Shown here: in pieces, positions 43,760 to 52,433 of the stretch
Numbering within the stretch: position 1 is the stretch's first letter
Layout: every line of letters starts with the position of its first letter
Assembly (NCBI GenBank): GCA_006247105.1
Contig: CM016925.1
Span: 682,001-746,000, forward strand
DNA: 64,000 nucleotides
DNA from: Giardia muris
Taxonomy: Eukaryota > Fornicata > Diplomonadida > Hexamitidae
Direction of reading: 5' to 3'
Made by a program: the position numbers and the translations under genes
The notes under the pieces: model-generated
The model's input: the letters and a program-made list of their open reading frames with translations, nothing else
What the model was told of the DNA's origin: nothing
The model's database searches: none

Positions 43760-44387
43760 TTTTCTCCCCGAAGAAGAACTGAAGGACATAGCATGCCTGG
43801 GCGGTATCGTACGCCTCATAGATCGAGCCGCCCTCGATGGGGACGTTCGGAATCTTCACCCCAACGCTCTGGTATGGATGGCAAGAAATGACGACGTATT
43901 GATGATCCAAATTGACCGCTTCAACGGTTTGATCAAGAGCACTCACTATTCTATAGGTAGGTTTCAGAACCATAAGCTGTGGAGTACTAAGTTCGACCAG
44001 AACTCCCTTCTGGCCCGTCAAGGGATGTAGAACAGAACGCACACGCCATTGGGGCAAACCCCCTTGCTCTTGTGGTAACGCAGGGGTCACATCAGAGGTT
44101 GTTTGAGCTACTGGTTGTATAGGTTCGGCTGTGGGTTGAATTCTTTGAAGTACAGACTGATGCCGTTTGCTTTGAATATGGGTCCCATAGCTTCCCAACG
44201 TCGTATGACGCGTACGACAGAGCTTACACTCGTAATGGCCTAGGTAATTCGTGGTTAGGAACGGGTCACTTAGAACAGTATCTGGAACCTCTAACGCTTG
44301 ACGCTGGTCCTTCTGTCTCTTCAAGCGCATCGACCGGCGTTCAAGGCCACGCCCAGCCCGAACCGACGGTCTGGGATGGTCTGGCAT
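43746..44387 (-). CDS. SF3A2: Splicing factor 3a subunit 2 (SF3A2 / Prp11)
   Basis: This 213-residue protein is the SF3a66 subunit of the U2 snRNP. The N-terminus (MPDHPRPSVRAGRG) corresponds to the HRPGGKTGSGG start of human SF3A2. The C2H2 finger follows: Cys54, Cys57, His70 and His76 in LGHYECKLCRTRHTTLGSYG, preceded by DPFLTTNYLG as in DPYFMKNHLGSYECKLC. The second half keeps the conserved block leading to ISCHPYQSVGVKIPN and a C-terminal YVLQFFF, matching FFLQFHF. It lacks the long Pro-rich repeat tail of animal SF3A2 and stops at about 213 residues, as expected for a reduced protist form. Its end overlaps the start of the bromodomain gene by 14 bp. Confidence 0.93.
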   Translation of the reverse strand: MPDHPRPSVRAGRGLERRSMRLKRQKDQRQALEVPDTVLSDPFLTTNYLGHYECKLCRTRHTTLGSYGTHIQSKRHQSVLQRIQPTAEPIQPVAQTTSDVTPALPQEQGGLPQWRVRSVLHPLTGQKGVLVELSTPQLMVLKPTYRIVSALDQTVEAVNLDHQYVVISCHPYQSVGVKIPNVPIEGGSIYEAYDTAQACYVLQFFFGEKNGCE

Positions 44388-44462
44388 ACCGAGCAGAAGA
44401 AATATATGCTTCCATTACCACGCATACCGACGTCCTCGCACTTCACTCAAGGGTACCCAGGA

Positions 44463-46331
44463 CTATTGCCCGGGAGAGATAAGAGGTAACGAGTCTGGCA
44501 AGTAGTTGTGCGTGTTGCGGCCAACGGACATTCCACGCATGACTGAAGGTTGAGGACGCTGGTTAGCGAGCGTCCCAGTACTATTTGAGCGGCTTGATTG
44601 CGCCGTACGCTGACGTAAACTTTCTTGAATCCAAGGATGAGCTAAAGCTGTCTCAGGAGTACACCGACGTTGAGGATCCCACTGAAGAAACAGATATACG
44701 AAGGAAAGAAACTCGGGAGGTGCTCGGACTAGGTTCTTCAACTGCTTCGACCAAGGACGGTGTTGTGTACGAAGCCGATACTTACTCTTGTGTTCCGGAT
44801 ATGCCGCTTGCGCCTTCACCTGATTCGAGCGCATCAAATACTCCGGTGAGCCATAGGCTGGATAATCATTATCCACTCGATCGTCCGAGGTGAGTTCCTG
44901 GAAAAACTTGCTCTTGACAGGACTCTTCACGATCATATCCGTAGGCGGCATTCCAAGCACTTCTGCTATGAGACCGAGTTGATCCTTTTCGTTCGGGCCC
45001 GGGAAGATTGGGATTCCCGTATAAAGCTCACAAAGGACACACCCAATACTCCAGATATCTATTTCTTGGCCATAGGGGAGGCCAAGAATCACTTCTGGAG
45101 CACGATAGTAACGTGACTGAATATAAGAATAAATAGTTTCCGAGACCATTGCACCAGAACCCCAATCAATGACCTTAATCCCGCTCTTATCCGGTGCTCG
45201 AAGAAGGATGTTTTCAGGCTTGACATCTGCATGAATAATTCTAAGCTTATGTGCAAAGGAGAAGGCCGAAAGGACCTGTAACGCAAACTTCCGAACAAGG
45301 GTCAAAGATAACCCTCTCAAGTTCTTCTTTTGTAAAAGCTCGTAAAGGTTCATCGAGAGAAGCTCGAAGGTGATACAAAGATGTTTTCGGAAGTAGAAGT
45401 TTGAGAACATTCGGATACAACAATGCTCATCTTGCGGATCTGCACGCCGTAACCTATCTAGAAGCTTCACCTCGACTAAGCCTTGCTTGTTAATGATCTG
45501 ACTATTCCTCAGGACCTTAAGGGCGACGGTCTTTTGTTCCTTATGGTCGAAGGCTTTGTAGACCTTCCCAAAGGAGCCTGCACCAAGGATCGAGATGAGT
45601 TCGTACCGGTACAGGATATGATCACCCGTTAGGCCAAGATAATCGCCACGGCTGTCATCATACCCATGGTTGATCCCACCAACCAGGTATGTTTTAACAA
45701 CCGACTGTCCATAATAGTAGACCCTGTCGTAGTCCATGATCTCTAGCTGCTCAAACTCAGTAAGGGCTTGCGAATCACTCGCGATGACCTTCTGCGGCGT
45801 AGAATATAATCGTGCAGATGATACTCTTTGCTCTAGTGATGTCCTCCTATGTTGCGACTCGGTCCTCCGAGGTGTGACGTTACGCGAGGGCGGCTTAGAC
45901 GATGAACCACTGCGGACAACTACAAGAGGCCGTCCTCCCTCTCGACTCATCATTGTTTGAGTCACGTTGTACGCCCTTCCAGGGCTAACTGTCGTTGAGC
46001 TCGTCCGGGTTGAGGCCGTAGTTGCTCGCTTGGGCGTCTGGCTTGTTGAATATGCAGCCTGCTCTAATGCAGCCAAAGTCGGTGCTCTTTGAACCGGTCT
46101 TGGTGCCGAGGTTGCCTTCTGCTTGCCTGTTGGTTGAAAGCCTAAAACTAAGGAATTTGTAGTGGTGGTGGTAGAAACCCCATACACACGTCGTGGACGA
46201 GCGGCTTGCGCTCGCACAGGCGGAGGCGGTGGTGGTGGGTTCTCTCCGTCCATACCGTGAGCCACTGAGTCAAGGATGCGTTGGGTGGCAGGAGGAACCT
46301 TATAACGACGAAAGTTGGAGACATACGCCAT
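44463..46331 (-). CDS. DYRK-family protein kinase with HAD and DWG motifs
   Basis: This 622-residue protein has a disordered, Ser/Thr/Arg-rich N-terminus (1-235, including a run of seven prolines near residue 35) and a DYRK-type kinase domain at about 240-575. Visible motifs are the Gly loop GAGSFGKVY, lysine in VALKVL, catalytic loop IIHADVKPENILL (HRD to HAD), DWG in place of DFG (KVIDWGSGA), and activation loop IYSYIQSRYYRAPEVILGLP with the YxY tyrosine that DYRKs autophosphorylate. The catalytic Asp and Lys are kept, so it is probably active. It resembles DYRK2/Pom1 more than HIPK. A Ser/Arg-rich tail follows the domain. It ends 75 bp from the SF3A2 start. Confidence 0.92.
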   Translation of the reverse strand: MAYVSNFRRYKVPPATQRILDSVAHGMDGENPPPPPPPVRAQAARPRRVYGVSTTTTTNSLVLGFQPTGKQKATSAPRPVQRAPTLAALEQAAYSTSQTPKRATTASTRTSSTTVSPGRAYNVTQTMMSREGGRPLVVVRSGSSSKPPSRNVTPRRTESQHRRTSLEQRVSSARLYSTPQKVIASDSQALTEFEQLEIMDYDRVYYYGQSVVKTYLVGGINHGYDDSRGDYLGLTGDHILYRYELISILGAGSFGKVYKAFDHKEQKTVALKVLRNSQIINKQGLVEVKLLDRLRRADPQDEHCCIRMFSNFYFRKHLCITFELLSMNLYELLQKKNLRGLSLTLVRKFALQVLSAFSFAHKLRIIHADVKPENILLRAPDKSGIKVIDWGSGAMVSETIYSYIQSRYYRAPEVILGLPYGQEIDIWSIGCVLCELYTGIPIFPGPNEKDQLGLIAEVLGMPPTDMIVKSPVKSKFFQELTSDDRVDNDYPAYGSPEYLMRSNQVKAQAAYPEHKSKYRLRTQHRPWSKQLKNLVRAPPEFLSFVYLFLQWDPQRRCTPETALAHPWIQESLRQRTAQSSRSNSTGTLANQRPQPSVMRGMSVGRNTHNYLPDSLPLISPGQ

Positions 46332-46341
46332 TTTCAGCGGT

Positions 46342-47394
46342 TTATTTTCTGCGTAGGAGATGCTCTAAGTATGCCCAGAGACAAAGGACTATGATGCTAA
46401 GGCAGATCTGGATGCCAACTAACTCATAGAATAGTCGCTTCTCAGAGACCGGGCCTCGAAGGCGAAGATATTGGTTAATCAGATTCAAGTTTGTTGGTAA
46501 ACCTTCCAGCTTACCGGTCTGTGTGTTGAGGCGTGGAAGCCTATGCCGTGGACATGGAACCCATCCTAATAGCTGCGGTAATGATAAGCCAAAGTTAAGA
46601 ATTTGCATACCGAAAAGAAAGGGTGCCAAGAGTAGCTCCCCACCTAACATCGCCGCGAGCGCAAAGGTAGCGCCACCAAAATATGCGTACACGTCTCCCA
46701 CGAAGACCTTTGAAGGAAATCGGTTCAGAGAGTAAAGTGCGATGGAGACGGTCAAGAATAAGATGAGGAGTAGGATGGCATCTCCTAACTGTGGCTCCTC
46801 GTTGAAAAGATCCTCCACTGTTCGATATTTGTACCCACGTATGCTTAGAGCGATAAGTAATGCTCCAGTGGCTACAAGAACCTGTCCGACCTCAATTCCA
46901 TTGATCCCCGCATAGATATTGACCGCGTTCTGCGAGAAGATGGTAAAGAAGAGACAATAGAGACGAGTAAGAAGCGAGGAGAAAGTAAACCCGAAGATCA
47001 CGAGATTATCTCCTGCATACCCCATCACCGCTGGTAAGAGGGTGATGCATGGAAAGACAAGCTTATGGCGCCAGCGAAGGTCAACGACGTCGTCAATGAA
47101 ACCAAGCATTGCAGACGCAATGATTCCAAGGACCGAGGTGATATGAGCAAAGTCTTGACGAACGGAGACATGAATACACTCGACAAGGAAGAAGAGTGCA
47201 GCAGGCCCAAGTCCTCCATCCTCAGGGATGAGTTCCGAAGTGGCCTTATTCAAGTCACGTCCTGAAAGGCCCTTCTTTGCCAAACGTGGAGACAGGTATT
47301 TGATAGTTTTCTTGGTGACACCATACCCAAGGAAGAGCATTGGTATGAGAGAAGCGATGGTGGTAATGGGGGAGAAACTTATACTCCATTTCAT
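46342..47394 (-). CDS. ALG7: UDP-GlcNAc:dolichol-phosphate GlcNAc-1-P transferase
   Basis: The 350-residue integral ER membrane enzyme makes GlcNAc-PP-dolichol, the first step of N-glycan assembly and the target of tunicamycin in other eukaryotes. Family motifs are present: FIDDVVDLRWRHKLVFP (Asp pair for metal binding), NAVNIYAGINGIEVGQV, and SKVFVGDVYAYFGG. About nine or ten hydrophobic segments span the protein, starting with an N-terminal helix (ITTIASLIPMLFLGYGV). I chose ATG 47394 (MKWSISFSP), which follows gcgagaaaa; upstream in-frame codons overlap the neighbouring gene. It ends 10 bp before the DYRK kinase start. Presence fits the short N-glycan pathway of Giardia, which keeps the first steps. 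Confidence 0.95.
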   Translation of the reverse strand: MKWSISFSPITTIASLIPMLFLGYGVTKKTIKYLSPRLAKKGLSGRDLNKATSELIPEDGGLGPAALFFLVECIHVSVRQDFAHITSVLGIIASAMLGFIDDVVDLRWRHKLVFPCITLLPAVMGYAGDNLVIFGFTFSSLLTRLYCLFFTIFSQNAVNIYAGINGIEVGQVLVATGALLIALSIRGYKYRTVEDLFNEEPQLGDAILLLILFLTVSIALYSLNRFPSKVFVGDVYAYFGGATFALAAMLGGELLLAPFLFGMQILNFGLSLPQLLGWVPCPRHRLPRLNTQTGKLEGLPTNLNLINQYLRLRGPVSEKRLFYELVGIQICLSIIVLCLWAYLEHLLRRK

Positions 47395-47414
47395 TTTTCT
47401 CGCATTTAATCTTC

Positions 47415-49667
47415 TCAGTTTGTCGCATCCAATTCGCAAACGAGTTTGAGGAGTGTTGGTCTCTTGTCCGGCTGCTTCTCTAGGCACCAGGCGATGATAG
47501 TGGAAAGCTTCTGGTTCCGGTTCATTATAGGCTTGAATGATCCTGCAAGAATATCAGCAATTGACGAGAAGGGTAAGGAGCCTGTAGACAAATGATACGC
47601 CATGACGCCAAGACTCCAGACATCCGCCTTTGAATTCCCTGGGAAGCCAGAATAGACCTCTGGGGCTTGATACATACCATCAATTCCTTGTCGTTGAAGA
47701 TATGAAGAACCCAGAAGTTGCCCGAGTCCATAATTGGCAATGAGGTAAGTTCCCTCAGAATTAAGATAGACATTACGTGGTGAAAGGTGTTGATGTAACG
47801 AACCCTTGTTACGGATGTATTCCAAACCACGGGCCATCTGGTTAAGGAATGAGCAAATCTCATCGTCGGAGAACGACTCTTCTTGCCTCATCCGACGCTC
47901 ATATTCCTCCTCAAGCGTATAACAGCACAGGTCTGTCACCAGAAACAGGGCATGCAAGTATGAAGACATGGTAAGCTCTCGATACGTCAAGACATTTTCA
48001 TGGACATAGCTCTTCAACTTATCCAGACTGTTTTGTGATTCCTCTCCAAGACTCGAAGCCGAAATGATCTTGATCGCAAAGAGCTTTAGCACGCCATCAT
48101 ATGCCAGGTATACAGGGCTTCCTCCTAGGCTGGTTTGTATTTGCACGGAGATGGTGTACTTCTTAGAGAGGATATCGGGAAGTTCTGGGACGTGGGTCAG
48201 AAACTTCAGCTGGCTTCGTAATGATGACAACATCTCCTTCTTGGGTCCGTAAGAGCTCTCAACCATCCGGTTGAGATGAGTCATGTACTTGACACCCTCG
48301 TTATCCTTCAATTGATGCTCATGGAAAAGGAGCTCCGCACACTCAGTTTGTCTTCGGAAAAGAGCATATGCAAGAGCAGAATGTCCTTCTTCATCGCGTA
48401 CAAATGACTGTGTGATCATCAATCTCCTGACCGCATAAGTATCTCCTTCCTCAGCCGCCTTCATAAGCTCTGTTTTCCCTCGAGGCGTAGCATTCATAAT
48501 CGGATTCTCTCGAGTTGATGTACTCGTGGTGGTTTGACATTGTGGCGGTGTACGTTTCTGATAAGGAGCCCTATGGGAAGCACTACGCGTACGAGTCTTC
48601 GATCGTGGCATCATTGAAATGGATGTGGACGCAGGTGCGGGTTTGGTAGGAGGTTGAGGAGTAACTGAAGTGGAGTCTGACTTCTGAACTGTAACAGATG
48701 TATTTGGTGATTGTTCTATAGACTTTCTAGGTATCGGGACCATAAACGCCGTTCTTCCTTCCGCGTCCACGACATCCGCCTCGAAATTCATGAGTAAACT
48801 GACAACCTTTTTGCTACCCGCTTCAATTGCAAGAAGAAGCGCCCACTTACCTTCGGAATCCTTCTGTTTCGCTTGGAATAAGAAGTTCGACGCCTCAAGG
48901 TCATTATCCATCACTGCACAATGCATGAGGTATGTGTACCCGGGTATGGGACGTGGTCTTCGACGAAAGTCATGATCGCTTTCGGTTCGAAGTTCCGTGA
49001 TGACCTTATCGTAGTGTATATTGACACAGTCCTTATAGCTAGCCAGAGCCTTTCCAGTCTGTGCATATTGAAGAGCTAACTTCTTAGTAGAATCAGTTAA
49101 TCCACCCTCATATTGTAACAATGCCTGAACCAGGTTGAGAGGACAAGACCCTTTGCTTGCGACTAGCATGAGAGAGGTGATACCCCCTACCCACCGTTGA
49201 TATTGCTTCCTGCTTTGTAACCCAGCTTCTTGAATGAGAAAAGGGATATATTCGTATCTATTAAAGGAGGCTGCATACATAAGTGCTGACCAGCCATTAT
49301 TATCTTGCATTCCAGCTTCTTTATCGATCAAAAGTTTGACACAATCAAAGTGACCATTAATCACGGCAAGAATCAGTGCGGTGTGACCAAAGTTATTAAC
49401 ACTTCTCGCTTCATACGGTAATAATGCACCAACACATTCAACGTTTCCAGTGCGCGCGGCATACATCAAGGCGGTATGCCCTTGTTCATCGGCCATGTTC
49501 TTTTCATAGGATAACAGATACCGAACACAATTGATATGACCCTTCTCGGCGGCAAACATCAATGAGGTTTTCAAGGTCTCGGTCTGCATCCTTATGCATT
49601 CCATATGAGCCTCAATATAAGCAAGATCACCAGTCTGGGCCGCAATATGGAATTCCGATCCACTCAT
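47415..49667 (-). CDS. Ankyrin protein with C-terminal NEK-like pseudokinase (reversed domain order)
   Basis: The 750-residue protein starts with 21.1-type ankyrin repeats (residues about 5-200, for example HTALMYAARTGNVECVGALL). More repeats lie near 250-300 and 395-445, the latter after a Ser/Thr/Pro linker. It ends with a kinase-like domain (about 505-750). In the usual NEK/ankyrin proteins, including the three others here, the kinase is N-terminal. The VAIK lysine is present (FAIKII) and DVWSLGVMAYHLSTGSLPF is intact. However, the catalytic loop is LHQHLSPRNVYL (no HRD, Lys to Ser) and DFG reads NYG, so it is a pseudokinase. It probably acts as a scaffold. ATG 49667 follows aaaagtaaaagaga. 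Confidence 0.87.
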   Translation of the reverse strand: MSGSEFHIAAQTGDLAYIEAHMECIRMQTETLKTSLMFAAEKGHINCVRYLLSYEKNMADEQGHTALMYAARTGNVECVGALLPYEARSVNNFGHTALILAVINGHFDCVKLLIDKEAGMQDNNGWSALMYAASFNRYEYIPFLIQEAGLQSRKQYQRWVGGITSLMLVASKGSCPLNLVQALLQYEGGLTDSTKKLALQYAQTGKALASYKDCVNIHYDKVITELRTESDHDFRRRPRPIPGYTYLMHCAVMDNDLEASNFLFQAKQKDSEGKWALLLAIEAGSKKVVSLLMNFEADVVDAEGRTAFMVPIPRKSIEQSPNTSVTVQKSDSTSVTPQPPTKPAPASTSISMMPRSKTRTRSASHRAPYQKRTPPQCQTTTSTSTRENPIMNATPRGKTELMKAAEEGDTYAVRRLMITQSFVRDEEGHSALAYALFRRQTECAELLFHEHQLKDNEGVKYMTHLNRMVESSYGPKKEMLSSLRSQLKFLTHVPELPDILSKKYTISVQIQTSLGGSPVYLAYDGVLKLFAIKIISASSLGEESQNSLDKLKSYVHENVLTYRELTMSSYLHALFLVTDLCCYTLEEEYERRMRQEESFSDDEICSFLNQMARGLEYIRNKGSLHQHLSPRNVYLNSEGTYLIANYGLGQLLGSSYLQRQGIDGMYQAPEVYSGFPGNSKADVWSLGVMAYHLSTGSLPFSSIADILAGSFKPIMNRNQKLSTIIAWCLEKQPDKRPTLLKLVCELDATN

Positions 49668-49702
49668 TCTCTTTTACTTTTCAGGTTTCTGCATTGATGG
49701 TC

Positions 49703-50569
49703 TCACCTAGTAGATGGTTCCTTCAAAATCCCGATGATTGCTGTATACGAGACAGAATGGTCACGTGATGTCCTCGGATTGTCGGACTTCGTGTAATAAA
49801 GTAACTTCTTTGTAAGTTCCCAACCAGAGCTTTCTGCTAATCGTAAAAAGGTCCCAATCGTATAACGACCGCAGACTGTATTCTTCGTCTTCTCCATTGC
49901 GCTCTCAAAGGCATCATACCCTAAGATAACCCCATTAATGCAATCCTTATCCATCTCCGTGACAACCTCATCGGCAGTCTTACCAGAAATCGAGGGGGAA
50001 AAGCCAAAACGTGGGCCATAATGACAAAAATCACTTGAAACGACAAACAATACCTTCTTATTCTCAATGTAGTTCTGTAAAAGATCAACTTCTTGTGACG
50101 ATACCCCATATCCCGCATAAATCGCTGTAAACTTGATCGACCTCCGTTCAAGCTGGTCACGAAAGACATACGCAAGGTATGGTACCTCTAGCTCAAGACT
50201 ATGTTCCTCCTCACATTCATAACTCTCACATAGAGGCAACCCTGGCACCTTTTCCATCTGAAGGTGTGATCCATTAAGTGGATTTGCCCATCTACTAAAA
50301 GGAGAACAAGAGAGTCCGCGTTGATGAAAGGCATGGCAGACACCCAGCATCACAACCAAGTCATATTTCGCCGGGTCAATACATGCGAAAGAATGTGCTG
50401 CTGTCAACCCACTATATGCCATTCCCGCATGAGGGGCAATAAGGAAGCGTAGATCCGGCTGCGGAACGACCGTTGGCGTCTTACGCGCCTCAACAAAGAG
50501 CCTCTCAAGGGTATCCTCGAGTTCCGGTGGCTTTGGATACCAAGTACCACACTTTGTAGGAAGACGCAT
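49703..50569 (-). CDS. MEMO1-family protein
   Basis: The product is 288 residues from ATG 50569 (MRLPTKCGTWYPKPP), which follows ggggaaaaataat; the frame continues upstream into the NEK gene and that part was rejected. It matches MEMO1, a conserved cytosolic protein linked in animals to cell motility signalling and recently to metal handling. Conserved blocks are FLIAPHAGMAYSG (metal-ligand His47), MLGVCHAFHQRGLS (His79 region), EEHSLELEVPYLAYV, LFVVSSDFCHYGPRFGF and NTVCGRYTIG, where the Cys corresponds to the third metal ligand. These span the full family in order. A bacterial/archaeal AMMECR1-associated homologue also exists, so the function in this organism is open. The stop is TAG. Confidence 0.92.
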   Translation of the reverse strand: MRLPTKCGTWYPKPPELEDTLERLFVEARKTPTVVPQPDLRFLIAPHAGMAYSGLTAAHSFACIDPAKYDLVVMLGVCHAFHQRGLSCSPFSRWANPLNGSHLQMEKVPGLPLCESYECEEEHSLELEVPYLAYVFRDQLERRSIKFTAIYAGYGVSSQEVDLLQNYIENKKVLFVVSSDFCHYGPRFGFSPSISGKTADEVVTEMDKDCINGVILGYDAFESAMEKTKNTVCGRYTIGTFLRLAESSGWELTKKLLYYTKSDNPRTSRDHSVSYTAIIGILKEPSTR

Positions 50570-50600
50570 ATTATTTTTCCCCTTCACTTCGATACTGAAG

Positions 50601-52433
50601 CTATTCCTCTCCTGGAAAGCCTTTGAGTTGCTGTATAGCCTCTTCTGACCCATTCTCCCTAGCATACGCGAGTGCCGTACGCCCCATCGAGTCACGCATC
50701 CCAGCCTCTTCATATAACTCCGAGATGACGGATACATGGTTCTTCTTGGCGGCAAACATCAATGCCGTCCGTCCATCTCTCATGGCTCGTCGGCCTTCTA
50801 TGGAGCATAGCTTCTTGACTATGATCGAGTTCCCAAGTTCTGCCGCGATCATCAATGCCGTCTTTCCATCGCCTCTAGAGCAACCCTTCTCAACGGGGAT
50901 AAGCAGATCCACGGCATCTACTGCACCAGCACGGACCGCCTTCATAAGCGCTGTCTCATCCATCTTATCATGAAGTCCGGCTTCCTCAAGAAGAGGGGGA
51001 ACACAAGCGACAAAGTTATGGCCAGCTGCAAGCATGAGAGCGGTCCAGTGCTTAGCATTATGCGATCCTACAAGGCCTGGGACTTGGGCTAGGCGGCATA
51101 CAATATCTCCGTTACCAAGAGAGGCTGCCTTCATCAGAGGTGTATTTGCCAGATTATCATATAAGAGAACCTCCTGTGGGACGAGTAATTCAACAGCTTC
51201 CACAAAGTTCGCATGGATGGCGTAGACCAATGCTGTACACCCAGCATTGTCACGCATTCCCGCTTCATAGGGGAGTAGACCTCTTACAGCCTCCTCATTA
51301 CGGTAAAGGGTCGCTAGCATGAGTGCGGTTACTCCCAAAGGCGTTACCATCCGAATCCAAGGGCTATCTCCCCAAAGGCCATGTGGTTCTTCTCGAGTGA
51401 TGACTTGGAGCATGAGAGGCGTCCTCCCATAAGGATCTGCATCACCATTCAGCTCGAAAGAAAAGAAGCGTTCAGATGCACAGCAGTTTGAACCCAAGAT
51501 GGCACTCGCAATAGTGGCGTGAATTGCGGACACGGTCTGCTTCTCGCATGGTTGATCAGCAAGGGCGACAAGCGGGCCAACAAGAGGGTCACAACAGAGT
51601 TGTTCCGTTGAAATTCTCTTATCGGCTTCAAGCTGAAGCATCGACTCGAGTAATCCCCGGAGCTTCTCGCTACACTTAAGGATCAGGAGCAAGACGGAGA
51701 CGCCCTCATTCTGCGCTCGTCGGACGTCCTCCACGGGGAGTGGGAAGAGTCGTTTTCCTGAGGTCATTTCGAAGAGAGTGGTTCCAAGAGCCCAGATATC
51801 AACGCGCTCTGTGTATTCTCGTCCATCTATCTGTTCTGGTGCCATGTATTGAACCGTCCCTATTCTTGTTGACGCGCAACTGTCTCCAAAGAGGGTCCGT
51901 GAGACCCCAAAGTCTGTTAAGGCTACAGACCACTCATCCCGGACGAGTATGTTTGCAGGCTTAATGTCTCTATGAATTATCCTATTTGGGAGTGGGTTTT
52001 TGCGTGTCTGTGGTGAGTGAAGATAACGAAGAGCTGCCAGAAGTTGGCCAAGGACCCACCAAATCACCCACTCCTCGAGGCCACCAGGAGCCTGTGCAAT
52101 GGCATGGCCTAAGTTTCGCTCAAAGCGTGGCATAACAAGGTATAGGCGTGGGACAGATGTGTCATGGAAGGCAGCGTATAACTGGACAATCCGTGGGTGA
52201 GAACACGCGCACATGAGGCTGAGCTCTTCCTGTTGCATGAGCCGAACCTTCTCGGGGAGTCGTGCGTACTCGACGACCTTGACGGCGCAGACCCGGCCCG
52301 TATTGGCATCGAGGGCATTGTAGACAGAGCCATACGCGCCCCGCCCGATCAGGGTCGTGAGCGTGATCGATTTGGTGAACGTACTAATTGTCTCTGACTG
52401 TATCGCTCCCGCTTTTTTTTGGATGTGCACCAT
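50601..52433 (-). CDS. NEK-family kinase with intact catalytic motifs and C-terminal ankyrin repeats
   Basis: The product is 610 residues from ATG 52433 (MVHIQKKAGAIQS). Longer in-frame versions run through the divergent neighbour's coding sequence and were rejected. The kinase domain is N-terminal (about 22-300) and complete: Gly loop LIGRGAYGSVY, Lys52 in CAVKVV, HRD at 154-156 (IIHRDIKPANILV), DFG at 174-176 (LTDFGVSRT) and APE at 198-200. It is the only NEK-like protein of the window with all catalytic residues. The ankyrin repeats (about 335-605) are the 21.1 type (GKTALMIAAELGNSIIVKKL). Giardia NEKs are thought to act at flagella, disc and mitosis. The start codon overlaps that of the Smr gene on the other strand. 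Confidence 0.93.
   Translation of the reverse strand: MVHIQKKAGAIQSETISTFTKSITLTTLIGRGAYGSVYNALDANTGRVCAVKVVEYARLPEKVRLMQQEELSLMCACSHPRIVQLYAAFHDTSVPRLYLVMPRFERNLGHAIAQAPGGLEEWVIWWVLGQLLAALRYLHSPQTRKNPLPNRIIHRDIKPANILVRDEWSVALTDFGVSRTLFGDSCASTRIGTVQYMAPEQIDGREYTERVDIWALGTTLFEMTSGKRLFPLPVEDVRRAQNEGVSVLLLILKCSEKLRGLLESMLQLEADKRISTEQLCCDPLVGPLVALADQPCEKQTVSAIHATIASAILGSNCCASERFFSFELNGDADPYGRTPLMLQVITREEPHGLWGDSPWIRMVTPLGVTALMLATLYRNEEAVRGLLPYEAGMRDNAGCTALVYAIHANFVEAVELLVPQEVLLYDNLANTPLMKAASLGNGDIVCRLAQVPGLVGSHNAKHWTALMLAAGHNFVACVPPLLEEAGLHDKMDETALMKAVRAGAVDAVDLLIPVEKGCSRGDGKTALMIAAELGNSIIVKKLCSIEGRRAMRDGRTALMFAAKKNHVSVISELYEEAGMRDSMGRTALAYARENGSEEAIQQLKGFPGEE

Noticed and set aside
50570..50755. 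N-terminal extension of the MEMO1 protein
   Set aside because: The added residues overlap the end of the NEK gene and are absent from the family; ATG 50569 has the A-rich leader.
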